Source of the DNA: Paludibacteraceae bacterium
GTDB taxonomy: Bacteria; Bacteroidota; Bacteroidia; Bacteroidales; Paludibacteraceae
Reading direction: 5' to 3'
Assembly (NCBI GenBank): GCA_017546705.1
Contig: JAFYSB010000034.1
Span: forward strand, 1 to 41,592
DNA: 41,592 bases
In this document: positions 33,735 to 41,592 of the stretch, piece by piece
Layout of the letters: each line of letters opens with the position of its first letter
Numbering within the stretch: position 1 is the first letter of the stretch
Notes under the pieces: model-generated
Told to the model about the DNA's origin: nothing
What the model saw: the letters and a program-made list of their open reading frames with translations, nothing else
Database searches by the model: none
Position numbers and translations under genes: made by a program

Positions 33735-35579
33735 TTACATCCATTCGATATTATCATATGCACATTGTACCGCGTTAGGATTCTTCTTTGCCCAAATGAG
33801 ACGTTTCTTGAGGATACGATAATCCAAGATCTTTTCCCCTGCTGCATTGGTAGTATAGTACCCCATACGGTCCAACTCTTTCTTATTATACTTAGTTTCT
33901 GTTTCTGTATCCGCATTGAGACGGTTTACCCATGCATTAGGAGAAAGAGTGAGTTTTTGATCATCAACATAATCCTCTGAAGTAGACCAGTACGCCTCGT
34001 ATAGGTTGAATGGACGACGTAACTTATACGTACCAACAAAGTTTACTGAGTCACTCATAAACACAACGGGTTTACCATTATGCACATTCTTCACGTCATA
34101 CACATATACTGGTTGTTGACCAGGTAACACATAAGCAATAGCATTCGTAGAAGAACTATAGTTGTAACGACGCATGTCGGTCCATTGCTCTGTTTGTAGA
34201 TACATGGCTACATACTTTTGTTGCATAAGGTCAGCAATAGTAAATTTACTAGCACCTGGTAATTTGATATTGAAGAAACGAATATATTGGTCCTTAGCAT
34301 AGCCATTGTACTTATCAGGGAACTCATCTTTAAGTTCATTCTCCACTATACCATAACGTTCCATATTCAATTTGGTTGCCTCTACTGTAGTATTATAAGC
34401 CCCAGTAACATCACCAGCCCACATCTGAGCCTCTGCTTTGATAAACATCAATTCTTCTTTCGTGATCAGTGCAATGTAACCCATATTTTTGGTATAAGGA
34501 TTGCTCTCTTTACTTTGACAGAGCAAATCGGGGAAGGCAGAAATAGGATCGTCTTTTCCATCGCGGTCAATATCTCCTACACCTGCATTACTTTCAAGGT
34601 GCCATAAAGCTTTTGCGCCTCGTGGTTCCATAATACGCGCAGCTCGAGGGTCAAGCGCATAACCACGTGTTACATCGTAACTACCATCAATGCCACCTAA
34701 GATACCATGCAAGAAGAAGGTAGTAGGTATAGATTGATCTAAACGATTTGCACGGCTCTCCCACGAGTTGATAATTGGTTTGAAAGGTCCCCAAGGACAG
34801 TTAGACTCAGTAACACCTCCTGGATAGTAGTAACGTGGTTCTTCGAAAGAAGCAAGAGCATCATCCGCAAGACGAATAATCTCTTGGCAAACAGCAGCAT
34901 TATTATCCCAGTTAGGCAATTTACGCAACCAAAGACGAGCTTTGAGTGCTTTACAAAGGCCTTCCCACTTCGCCATATCACCAGCATAGATACGATCCAT
35001 CTTGTCGGTAATAAGTAAGTTAGTTGGAGCATTTACCCATGTAGGGTCTTTATATAACTTGAGCAATTCGTTCACCTCTTGGTGCATCCACTCGTACACC
35101 TCTGCTTGAGTATCATAACGAGGTGAACTACTTTTATATACTTCTGAAAGTGGCATATCACCAAATGCATCTGTAGTAAGCATTGTGGACATAAGCATTA
35201 CGGTACGACCTATGAGAATAGCATTGTATTGTCCTTTAGCTTCTGCCAATTCATTCATCTTTTGAATATTAGCACCGAGGTCATAGAAATGGCGACGCCA
35301 CATTGGATGGCGGTTTACACCGAGGAATTCCCAGCCTTGGCTATATGGATAAGAACCAGTTTGGCTTTTGCTAGTGGTTGTAAGAGCTTGGCAAAGATAC
35401 ACACCATACTCAGCATGGTCATAGCATATCTGCGAAGCATAGAAAGTAGCCACAGGCAAGACTTGATCTACTGAGGTAGAGATAGGAGAGTCCTTGGTAT
35501 AGTTCACATCCAAGAAATCCTCACAACTTGTAAAGAGCATCGCTCCTAGAAGAGCTGATATAATAAATAACTTTTTCAT
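33735..35579 (-). CDS. SusD/RagB-family nutrient-binding lipoprotein
   Basis: A 614-residue lipoprotein with signal peptide and lipobox FTSC (Cys19), followed by EDFLDVN, the usual SusD opening. The helical TPR-like scaffold is recognisable (MWRRHFYDLGANIQKMNELAEAKG, LIGRTVMLMSTMLTTDAFGDMPLSEVY, EVYEWMHQEVNELLKLY). GDMPLSE and the C-terminal EQWTDMRRY resemble the SusD-like_2 subgroup. It forms the lid that feeds glycan or peptide ligands to the SusC-like channel, whose gene ends 21 bases upstream. The ligand cannot be told from the sequence; the neighbours point to peptidoglycan fragments. Confidence 0.93.
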   Translation of the reverse strand: MKKLFIISALLGAMLFTSCEDFLDVNYTKDSPISTSVDQVLPVATFYASQICYDHAEYGVYLCQALTTTSKSQTGSYPYSQGWEFLGVNRHPMWRRHFYDLGANIQKMNELAEAKGQYNAILIGRTVMLMSTMLTTDAFGDMPLSEVYKSSSPRYDTQAEVYEWMHQEVNELLKLYKDPTWVNAPTNLLITDKMDRIYAGDMAKWEGLCKALKARLWLRKLPNWDNNAAVCQEIIRLADDALASFEEPRYYYPGGVTESNCPWGPFKPIINSWESRANRLDQSIPTTFFLHGILGGIDGSYDVTRGYALDPRAARIMEPRGAKALWHLESNAGVGDIDRDGKDDPISAFPDLLCQSKESNPYTKNMGYIALITKEELMFIKAEAQMWAGDVTGAYNTTVEATKLNMERYGIVENELKDEFPDKYNGYAKDQYIRFFNIKLPGASKFTIADLMQQKYVAMYLQTEQWTDMRRYNYSSSTNAIAYVLPGQQPVYVYDVKNVHNGKPVVFMSDSVNFVGTYKLRRPFNLYEAYWSTSEDYVDDQKLTLSPNAWVNRLNADTETETKYNKKELDRMGYYTTNAAGEKILDYRILKKRLIWAKKNPNAVQCAYDNIEWM

Positions 35580-35600
35580 ATTCCTTAAGATATTATAGGG

Positions 35601-38600
35601 TTAGAAAGAAGCCGAGAGGCTGATGTTGTAACTACGTGTACTTGGGATAGGACTATTATCAATACCTGCCGAGCCAGTACCACCTTGTCCTGTAGATGCG
35701 TTGCAGACAGGATCAGAACCTGTATATTTAGTTAGGATAAATACGTTGTTACATGTAAAGTTAAGCTTGAGCCCTTTCAATACCTTTTGATTTTTCATCA
35801 ACTTAGCAAAATCATAGCCCACAGTTACATAACTCAAGCGAAGATAAGATCCGTCCTCAATGAAGTTAGTAGATACGTTGTAGAAGTAGTTGGTAATAGT
35901 AGTTTGGTTGAGCGTGATTGGTGTAGTATTCTTAGCATAATCCACTACTTTGCCTTCCGTATCCAATACTTCTTTCACACCGTTGAATACCACTTGACGA
36001 CCACGGTATTTCTCAAGGATATTATGGTTACCACTTGAGATGAGGTTACGACCTGTAACGTTGAGTACATCACCACCATAGCGTCCATCGAATAGGAATG
36101 AGAATTGTACGCCATAGATATTCATTGTACTATTCAAACCAGCTTGGAATTTCGCTTCACGGTTACCGATGAGTTCGTTTTTGTTAGGATTGATTTTAGG
36201 ATAACCATTCTCATCTACAATTACTTGTCCTGCAGCATTACGTTGATAATCTTTACCTGTAAGCGCGGTAGTAGAACCACCGAGGTAAGCAGAAGTAAAC
36301 ACATCACCATATTGAGGACCAGTGATCTCGTGTACATCTTCAGGGAGACCTACTACGGTACCACGATTGAGACCAAAGTTAAGACCGAGTGTCCAACTGA
36401 TGTTCTTACGTTTGAGAATATCTTGTTCCAATGTGAATTCTACACCGTGGTTGCGAATCTCACCCTCGTTGCGAGTTTGAAGAATATAACCAGAAGATGG
36501 AGACACACGCACAGTCACGATTTGGTTGTCCACGCGAGTTGAATAGTAAGCCACATCAAGGCGTGTTTTATTATCAAAGAACTTGAGATCGGTACCCACC
36601 TCCCATGAATAAGACATCTCAGGAGCAAGATCACGTGATGCAGAAGACATAGTAGGATCAATACCATAACCACCATCTGGATAAGTACCAAATTGCTTGA
36701 ATCGACGGTCATAAAGGTTAGCTGGAGCATCCTTACCTACAACAGCGTAATTACCGCGGATCTTCCAATAGGAGAACCAGTTATTCTTTGTTTCATTCAA
36801 ACCAGGGATCAACTCAGAGAGGATGATACCACCAGTTACAGAAGGATAGAAGAATGGATTGTTGTTGATAGTAGAAGACCAGTCCCAACGACCTGTAACT
36901 GAGAGGGATGCAAGACCTTTGTAATCACCACGAATCTCACCAAAGTAACCAAAACGACGGCGAATTGAGTGACCAGAAGTACGATCTGAGAGTTCCATCC
37001 ACTCACGGTTGGTATTGGACAAACTATAAGTACCTGGAACGATGAAATCTACGCCATAGTTGGACATAGAGAATCCTTCTGACATCTTCAATTCTGTACC
37101 AGCCATTACATCTATAGAAAAGTCTTTTGGCAACTCTATCTTATAGCTGATATTTGCACCTGCCGTAAAGAGTTGACTACGGCTAGAAGAAGCAGAATAT
37201 GAACCCAATGCAGATTTGCTCATATTGGTAATATCATCGCTTGTCAAAATATAGTTGTCTGGGTGCATATAACCACCAGTAAGACCTAGCAAATCAAAGT
37301 ATTGATCTGCAGAAGTAGATGATTTCCATTCAAGATATTGATCATATTTACACCAATCAGCATAATTCTTCTTTCTAGTCTCTTCATCCAATGTATAGAA
37401 GTCAGCTGGACGTTCGCCATCTGGTGATTTAACAGCGGTCACAACATTACTATCATCCCAACGAGGTACTGAATAGCTATCTGAAGAAGAATAGCTCACA
37501 TCATAACTTACGCGACCAATAATTTGAAGATTCTTGATAGGTTTGAAAGTCACACTACCATTAATCACATTACGAGTTTTCTTAGCCACACCATCATCCT
37601 CATAAATGCTATAGAGCGGACTTTGAGGAGAACCAGTTTTATCTGTGTCACTCCAATAACGGTGTGATGGCAAACCATTCTCGTGTTTGTACTGAGTAAT
37701 ATCATTATTAATTGGCCAGCCATATACACTGCTCACACCACTAGTAGAACGAGACTTAGTGTCGGTAATATTAATACCCATTTGGAAAGTCACCCATTCA
37801 GCAGGCGTAAAAGAAGCCTTGATGAGTGCACCAAAACGAGTTTTATAATCTTCAGGTATGATACCTTCTGCATTAGAGTAGTTAGCAGAAGCATATGCTT
37901 GGAATTTCTCACTACCACCATTAACCGAAAAATCATACTTGTGGTAGAAACCTGTCTTGAAGAAGTTTCCAATGTTATCATAGATCACATCGTTCTCACT
38001 AAGCATAGGTCCCCAACCGCCAGAAGTTTTATCCTTGTAAAATCCTTGAGAACCAGGGCCATATGTTTGTTGAAGTTGTGGCAAACGTGTAGCTTGATCC
38101 CATTGCCAACTACCATTTGCTTGCACTTTGATCTTACCCTTTTCACCTTGCTTAGTAGTAATCATAATGACACCGTTAGCAGCATCTTGACCGTAAAGCG
38201 CAGCAGCTGCAGCACCCTTGAGGACAGTAATATTCTCAATATCATTAGGGTTGATATCCGCCGCCGCAGAAGCGCCACCAGAGATAGCAATACCATCGAG
38301 AATAAACAAAGGCTCATTACTTTGACTATTATTGACAGATGAAATACCACGAATAATAATTTGGCTACCCGAGTTAGGCGAACCACCCGCATTAGTCACA
38401 GACACACCAGCGATCTTACCCTGAAGTGAATTAACAAAGTTAGCGCTCTTATTCTCTGTCAAAGCGTCACCACCGATGTTTTGCACCGCGAAGTTCAAAC
38501 GTTTCTTCTCTTGAACCACACCCATTGCAGTTACCACAACTTCCTCCATCGCGATGGCATCACCCTTGAGAGTGACATTCATCACCGAGCCAGAAACCTT

Positions 38601-38840
38601 CAACTCTTGCGAGGTTAAACCCACATAACTATACACCAACACAGCATCGTCTGCCACTGTCAGTTCATACATACCATCAAAGTCGGTAATCGTACCATTT
38701 GATGTTCCTTTCTCCAGAACGGATGCACCTATTACAGGAAGTCCGTCCTCTGCAGAAATCACTGTACCTGTTACGGTTATGCTCGCCATCATAGCAGCCG
38801 AAACCATCAAACAGGTCAGAACAAAGAGTATTTTCTTCAT
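35601..38840 (-). CDS. SusC/RagA-family TonB-dependent outer-membrane receptor
   Basis: A 1079-residue receptor. Signal peptide at 1-20, carboxypeptidase-regulatory-like domain at about 22-100 (TVTGTVISAEDGLPVIGASVLEKG), a TonB box-like stretch (MEEVVVTAMG), the plug domain at about 110-230 (VNSLQGKIAGVSVT, IIIRGISSVNN, PLFILDGIAI, AAALYGQDAANGVIMITTK) and a 22-strand-type barrel ending in a terminal Phe (ISLSASF). With the SusD-like partner it would import oligomers using TonB-ExbBD energy. It is preceded by murQ with a 30-base gap and no promoter of its own, so it belongs to the kinase-murQ transcript. That direct link to MurNAc catabolism is the main clue to its substrate. Confidence 0.96.
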   Translation of the reverse strand: MKKILFVLTCLMVSAAMMASITVTGTVISAEDGLPVIGASVLEKGTSNGTITDFDGMYELTVADDAVLVYSYVGLTSQELKVSGSVMNVTLKGDAIAMEEVVVTAMGVVQEKKRLNFAVQNIGGDALTENKSANFVNSLQGKIAGVSVTNAGGSPNSGSQIIIRGISSVNNSQSNEPLFILDGIAISGGASAAADINPNDIENITVLKGAAAAALYGQDAANGVIMITTKQGEKGKIKVQANGSWQWDQATRLPQLQQTYGPGSQGFYKDKTSGGWGPMLSENDVIYDNIGNFFKTGFYHKYDFSVNGGSEKFQAYASANYSNAEGIIPEDYKTRFGALIKASFTPAEWVTFQMGINITDTKSRSTSGVSSVYGWPINNDITQYKHENGLPSHRYWSDTDKTGSPQSPLYSIYEDDGVAKKTRNVINGSVTFKPIKNLQIIGRVSYDVSYSSSDSYSVPRWDDSNVVTAVKSPDGERPADFYTLDEETRKKNYADWCKYDQYLEWKSSTSADQYFDLLGLTGGYMHPDNYILTSDDITNMSKSALGSYSASSSRSQLFTAGANISYKIELPKDFSIDVMAGTELKMSEGFSMSNYGVDFIVPGTYSLSNTNREWMELSDRTSGHSIRRRFGYFGEIRGDYKGLASLSVTGRWDWSSTINNNPFFYPSVTGGIILSELIPGLNETKNNWFSYWKIRGNYAVVGKDAPANLYDRRFKQFGTYPDGGYGIDPTMSSASRDLAPEMSYSWEVGTDLKFFDNKTRLDVAYYSTRVDNQIVTVRVSPSSGYILQTRNEGEIRNHGVEFTLEQDILKRKNISWTLGLNFGLNRGTVVGLPEDVHEITGPQYGDVFTSAYLGGSTTALTGKDYQRNAAGQVIVDENGYPKINPNKNELIGNREAKFQAGLNSTMNIYGVQFSFLFDGRYGGDVLNVTGRNLISSGNHNILEKYRGRQVVFNGVKEVLDTEGKVVDYAKNTTPITLNQTTITNYFYNVSTNFIEDGSYLRLSYVTVGYDFAKLMKNQKVLKGLKLNFTCNNVFILTKYTGSDPVCNASTGQGGTGSAGIDNSPIPSTRSYNISLSASF

Positions 38841-38870
38841 AAATATCAGATATTATAATATTATTTTTCG

Positions 38871-39689
38871 TTATTTATTCTCACGATAAGCATCCATTGC
38901 TTTCTTCACACTACCATGCAAGAGCAAGAGGTCTTTTGCCTTATCATACTCCAAACCAAGCTCATCCACCAACATGCGTGTACCACGATCAACTAACTTC
39001 TTATTAGATAGTTGCATATTCACCATCTTGTTACCCTTCACGCGGCCCATTTTGATCATGGTAATGGTGGTAATCATGTTGCATACGAGTTTTTGCGCTG
39101 TACCTGACTTAAGACGAGTAGAACCAGTCACAAACTCAGGACCCACCAAAGGCTCGATAGCGATCTCTGCTACTTGACCGACAGGAGAACCTGGGTTACA
39201 AGAAACAGATGCTGTCAAACATCCGAACTCGCGTGCGCGCTCGAGCGCGCCTATTACATAAGGTGTTGTACCTGAAGCCGCGATACCTACCACAGTATCA
39301 AGTGTAGTAATATTATGATCCAAAAGCTCTTTCCAAGACTTCTCAGGATCATCTTCCGCATTCTCAACTGGGTTACGCAACGCGTGATCACCACCTGCGA
39401 TAAGACCAATCACGAATGATGGTGGCATACCGAATGTAGGAGGAATCTCACTAGCATCCAACACACCAAGACGTCCACTAGTACCTGCACCCATATAGAA
39501 GATACGACCGCCTTGTTTCATGCGCTCGACAATACCTTCTACGAGTTTCTCAATTTGAGGAATACACTCCTTGACAGCCAAAGCCACCTTTTGGTCTTCC
39601 TCATTCATCTCCACGAGCAATTGACCTACTGATTTTTGATCAAGATTGTCGTGTAATGAACTTTGTTCTGTTACTTTTGTAAAAGCCAT
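38871..39689 (-). CDS. murQ: N-acetylmuramic acid 6-phosphate etherase
   Basis: A 272-residue cytoplasmic SIS-domain enzyme that removes D-lactate from MurNAc-6-phosphate to give GlcNAc-6-phosphate. The signature GAGTSGRLGVLDASEIPPTFG is at about 68-87, with Glu81 corresponding to the catalytic Glu83 of E. coli MurQ. GIAASGTTPYVIGAL and TGSTRLKSGTAQKLVCNMI are further family motifs. The frame is open to 39788 through a repeat array; the family start MAFTKVTEQSSLHDNL at 39689 is used, although an ATG at 39710 is possible. It lies between the kinase gene and the SusC-like gene. Confidence 0.97.
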   Translation of the reverse strand: MAFTKVTEQSSLHDNLDQKSVGQLLVEMNEEDQKVALAVKECIPQIEKLVEGIVERMKQGGRIFYMGAGTSGRLGVLDASEIPPTFGMPPSFVIGLIAGGDHALRNPVENAEDDPEKSWKELLDHNITTLDTVVGIAASGTTPYVIGALERAREFGCLTASVSCNPGSPVGQVAEIAIEPLVGPEFVTGSTRLKSGTAQKLVCNMITTITMIKMGRVKGNKMVNMQLSNKKLVDRGTRMLVDELGLEYDKAKDLLLLHGSVKKAMDAYRENK

Positions 39690-39717
39690 ATTTTTATTAG
39701 TATTTTTCATTTCTCTT

Positions 39718-39783
39718 CCCTCGGTGTTCTCTCGGTGATCTCTCGGTAATAACCCGTCATGAACCCGTAAAGAACCCGTAGAA
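39718..39783. repeat. Array of six 11-base units between the kinase gene and murQ
   Basis: CCCTCGGTGTT, CTCTCGGTGAT, CTCTCGGTAAT, then AACCCGTCATG, AACCCGTAAAG, AACCCGTAGAA. It has the same unit length and unit number as the array at 28224 but a different sequence. It occupies most of the 115-base gap and opens a spurious upstream extension of the murQ frame. Confidence 0.88.
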
Positions 39784-39804
39784 GACAAGGAGGGAACAGG
39801 GTTA

Positions 39805-40662
39805 TTACATTGTAGGAACTACGTCTTTCTTATGGTACTCCTTCAAGCCCTCCATAGGACCTTGAAGAATCTTACCCATTTGGAAGCCATTGTCAGCCAA
39901 CACCTTCTTCAACACATCTTGGTAGTAATAAGCGATAGAACCAATAAATCCAACTGGAAGAGCAGGATATTGAGGCAAAATACGCTTAGCGAAGTAATCG
40001 AAGTGATCATATACAAGCTGTGCGATCAATGGGTTATCCATATTTTCAGAGCAGAACTTACTCAATGAAGCCAAGTAACGATTAGGGAAAGGCTTGCGGT
40101 ATACATTCTCAATCACATCCGCAGCAGTGATACCATATTGAGTCAAGAATTTCTCTTTGAGCTCATCGCTAAGTTGGTTCTTCAAGAGATCAGCCACCAG
40201 GCGTTTGCCAAGCACAGCACCACTACCCTCATCACCAAGGATAAAACCAAGAGCAGGAACGTTCTTCTCAATCTCCTTACCATTCCAGAGGCAAGAGTTA
40301 GCACCTGTACCCAAAATACAAGCCACACCAGTCTCCTCACCAAGCAAACCACAAGCAGCACCTACCATATCAGAGTAAACCTCAATCTTAGCACCCTTGA
40401 AAATATCTTCCAACGCATACACCACCACAGGAATCTTCTCTGGAGTACAACCAGCGCCATAGAAATATACGCCAGTAATCTTACCTGCCCACATCTCACC
40501 AGCCATTTTAGGAAGAAGTTGATTATTCACACTGTTCTTGATAGCGTCAGATGTTTGTTGGAAAGGATTGATACCATCTGTAAAATACTCGCTACAATGA
40601 CCATTAGCCGCCATTAAGCACCAATGAGTCTTGGTTGAGCCTGAATCTGCAATTAAAATCAT
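39805..40662 (-). CDS. BadF/BadG-family amino-sugar kinase (MurNAc/GlcNAc kinase)
   Basis: A 285-residue ASKHA-fold kinase. Phosphate-1 motif DSGSTKT (6-12), phosphate-2 motif GTGANS (118-123) and GDEGSGA (143-149) are intact. Relatives include N-acetylglucosamine kinases and the MurK kinases of Clostridium and Tannerella, which phosphorylate MurNAc (and GlcNAc) at C6. The gene directly precedes murQ, whose substrate is MurNAc-6-phosphate, so a MurK role is the best reading; GlcNAc kinase is the alternative. It is first in the operon, about 55 bases after the predicted transcription start. Confidence 0.9.
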   Translation of the reverse strand: MILIADSGSTKTHWCLMAANGHCSEYFTDGINPFQQTSDAIKNSVNNQLLPKMAGEMWAGKITGVYFYGAGCTPEKIPVVVYALEDIFKGAKIEVYSDMVGAACGLLGEETGVACILGTGANSCLWNGKEIEKNVPALGFILGDEGSGAVLGKRLVADLLKNQLSDELKEKFLTQYGITAADVIENVYRKPFPNRYLASLSKFCSENMDNPLIAQLVYDHFDYFAKRILPQYPALPVGFIGSIAYYYQDVLKKVLADNGFQMGKILQGPMEGLKEYHKKDVVPTM

Positions 40663-40724
40663 AATTTTAAATTTATTTAAGTTGTTATTTCGTCAAAATT
40701 AGCCACTACACATCAAATAGCTTG

Positions 40725-40755
40725 CAAAGGTACATATTTTTTTTCACACGCGCAA
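40725..40755 (-). promoter_or_regulatory. Promoter of the kinase-murQ-SusC/D operon
   Basis: On the - strand: TTG (40755-40753), 20 bases, TACCTTTG (40732-40725). The -33 element lies inside one copy of the direct repeat CGCGCAAT. Confidence 0.87.
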
Positions 40756-40787
40756 TAGGTAGCGCGCAATTTATGTTGTAAAACATA
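40749..40787. promoter_or_regulatory. Candidate operator between divergent promoters
   Basis: Direct repeat CGCGCAAT at 40749-40756 and 40763-40770 (14-base period), followed by the inverted repeat TATGTT-GTAA-AACATA at 40772-40787. The first copy overlaps the -33 element of the leftward promoter; the palindrome lies between the two promoters. This placement suits a regulator controlling one or both transcripts. No regulator gene is in the window. Confidence 0.45.
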
Positions 40788-40822
40788 TAAAAATATTTTA
40801 TTTCACTTTTTTTTCGCAACCG

Positions 40823-40854
40823 TTTGCATAATTTGAAAAATAGATGTAACTTTG
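40823..40854 (+). promoter_or_regulatory. Promoter of the NagB-like gene
   Basis: TTTG (40823-40826), 20 bases, TAACTTTG (40847-40854), then a leader of about 47 bases to the ATG at 40909. It is divergent from the kinase promoter. Confidence 0.85.
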
Positions 40855-40908
40855 CAAGCGATTTAGTATGGATTATTGCGTAAAATCACAAACAACATAT
40901 AAAGAATT

Positions 40909-41592
40909 ATGAGAAATAATCTTAGCCAAATGATTTCTCTTAGCAAAATCGAAGAGAAATTGTATCGTCCTGCGGATGCTTATGAGCAATCACGCGTTAC
41001 CCGCATGGAGCATGTAAACACAACTATTGTTGAAAAACCTCAAGAGGGCATTGCTACTGTAGCAGCACGTATTGCAACCCTGATCGCACGCCGCGAAGCA
41101 AACGGTCAAAAAACCGTTCTTTCTTTGGCCTCTGGTCGCTCAATGCGCGACTTGTTCGCAGAGCTCGTTCGTCTTCACAAAGAAGAAGGCTTGAGTTTCA
41201 AAAACGTAGTAGTATTCGGTTCTTACGAGTTCTACCCACTCGCTGACCTATCACTCGGAAGCATGGCGCAAATTCAAAGCCAACTGCTTGATCAGGTAGA
41301 CATCCTCCCTGAAAACGTACACACATTCCCTGGCGATCTTCCAAAAGAAACAGTATTCACATTCTGCGAGGAATACGAGAAAGCTATTGTGGAGGCTGGT
41401 GGCATTGATTTGCAAGTTTTGGGTATTGGTCAATGGGGCAACATCGCTGTAAACGAGCCAGGTACACAAGCTAACTCTTCCACCCGCCTCGTGATCATGG
41501 ATGGCAATTCTCGAGTGGACGCTAAATCTTTGTTTGGCAACACATCTCAAGTGCCTACCTGCGCGATCACTTTAGGTATTGACACTATCCTC
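40909..41592 (+). CDS. nagB: Glucosamine-6-phosphate deaminase-like protein (3' partial)
   Basis: 228 residues are visible; the gene runs off the right edge. The N-terminus (MRNNLSQMISLSKIEEKLYRPADAYEQS) and the overall pattern match the long NagB-like proteins of Bacteroidales (about 660 residues in Bacteroides, from memory, with an extra C-terminal domain). The NagB fold is clear: VLSLASGRSMRDLFAELVRLH, VVVFGSYEFYPL, LQVLGIGQWGNIAVNEPGTQ and ITLGIDTIL. Against E. coli NagB, Asp72, Asp141 and His143 appear replaced (Tyr, Trp and Asn) while Glu148 in NEPG is kept, so deaminase activity is doubtful. If active it would turn GlcN-6-phosphate into fructose-6-phosphate at the end of the amino-sugar pathway encoded by the divergent operon. 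Confidence 0.85.
   Translation, partial: MRNNLSQMISLSKIEEKLYRPADAYEQSRVTRMEHVNTTIVEKPQEGIATVAARIATLIARREANGQKTVLSLASGRSMRDLFAELVRLHKEEGLSFKNVVVFGSYEFYPLADLSLGSMAQIQSQLLDQVDILPENVHTFPGDLPKETVFTFCEEYEKAIVEAGGIDLQVLGIGQWGNIAVNEPGTQANSSTRLVIMDGNSRVDAKSLFGNTSQVPTCAITLGIDTIL

Noticed and set aside
37683..38342. A 219-codon + strand frame
   Set aside because: Antisense to the plug and barrel of the SusC-like gene, whose reading is certain.
41251..41550. A 99-codon - strand frame
   Set aside because: Antisense to the NagB-like coding sequence; no promoter or family match.
25560..41592. Locus aimed at chitin or host glycans instead of peptidoglycan
   Set aside because: No GH18, GH19, GH20, sulfatase or sialidase is present, and MurQ has no role in chitin breakdown. 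Not formally excluded for the SusC/D pair.

Overview
The window is a chromosomal segment from a member of the Bacteroidales (phylum Bacteroidota). The evidence is a SusC/SusD pair, two DUF3078 outer-membrane proteins, T9SS-like C-terminal tails on secreted proteins, and seven promoters of the Bacteroidota type (TTG, exactly 20 bases, TAnnTTTG; TACCTTTG in six of the seven). Genus and habitat cannot be read from the sequence. I see no rRNA, tRNA, CRISPR array, transposase or phage gene.

Region A (1-19 kb, conserved cell functions). On the + strand lie the 3' end of a PLD-like protein and a DUF1846 gene. From 1977 to 19832 everything is on the - strand. Transcribed from right to left, it reads: secA, lgt, a DUF3078 protein, fmt, nadK and an HD-domain hydrolase, all downstream of one promoter in front of secA. 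Next comes a second promoter almost touching the pdxJ start codon, followed by pdxJ, exbB, exbD, a TonB-like protein, a DJ-1/PfpI protein, a second DUF3078 protein, a small coiled-coil protein, zapA and rny, which ends at a clear intrinsic terminator. A radical SAM/SPASM gene lies beyond it.

Region B (17.9-41.6 kb, accessory). This looks like a polysaccharide-utilization-type locus aimed at bacterial cell wall. From a promoter at about 40.74 kb, leftward, come a BadF/BadG-family amino-sugar kinase, murQ (MurNAc-6-phosphate etherase), a SusC-like receptor, a SusD-like lipoprotein, an unknown lipoprotein, a PKD/propeller lipoprotein and a GHL10-family glycosidase. After a structured, repeat-rich leader comes a large DUF4623-like surface protein. 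A second promoter drives a NAGPA-type phosphodiester glycosidase and a multidomain Amidase_3 protein, and a third drives a second GHL10 glycosidase. Divergently, at the right edge, starts a NagB-like gene cut by the window. Read together, surface glycosidases and an amidase would break peptidoglycan, SusC/D would import fragments, and the kinase plus MurQ would turn MurNAc into GlcNAc-6-phosphate. I consider this coherent peptidoglycan-salvage locus the main discovery candidate.

A second theme is short intergenic tandem arrays of fixed unit length: four heptad arrays, two arrays of six 11-mers and one array of about 16-22-base units. A different palindromic repeat is inserted in frame inside the radical SAM gene.
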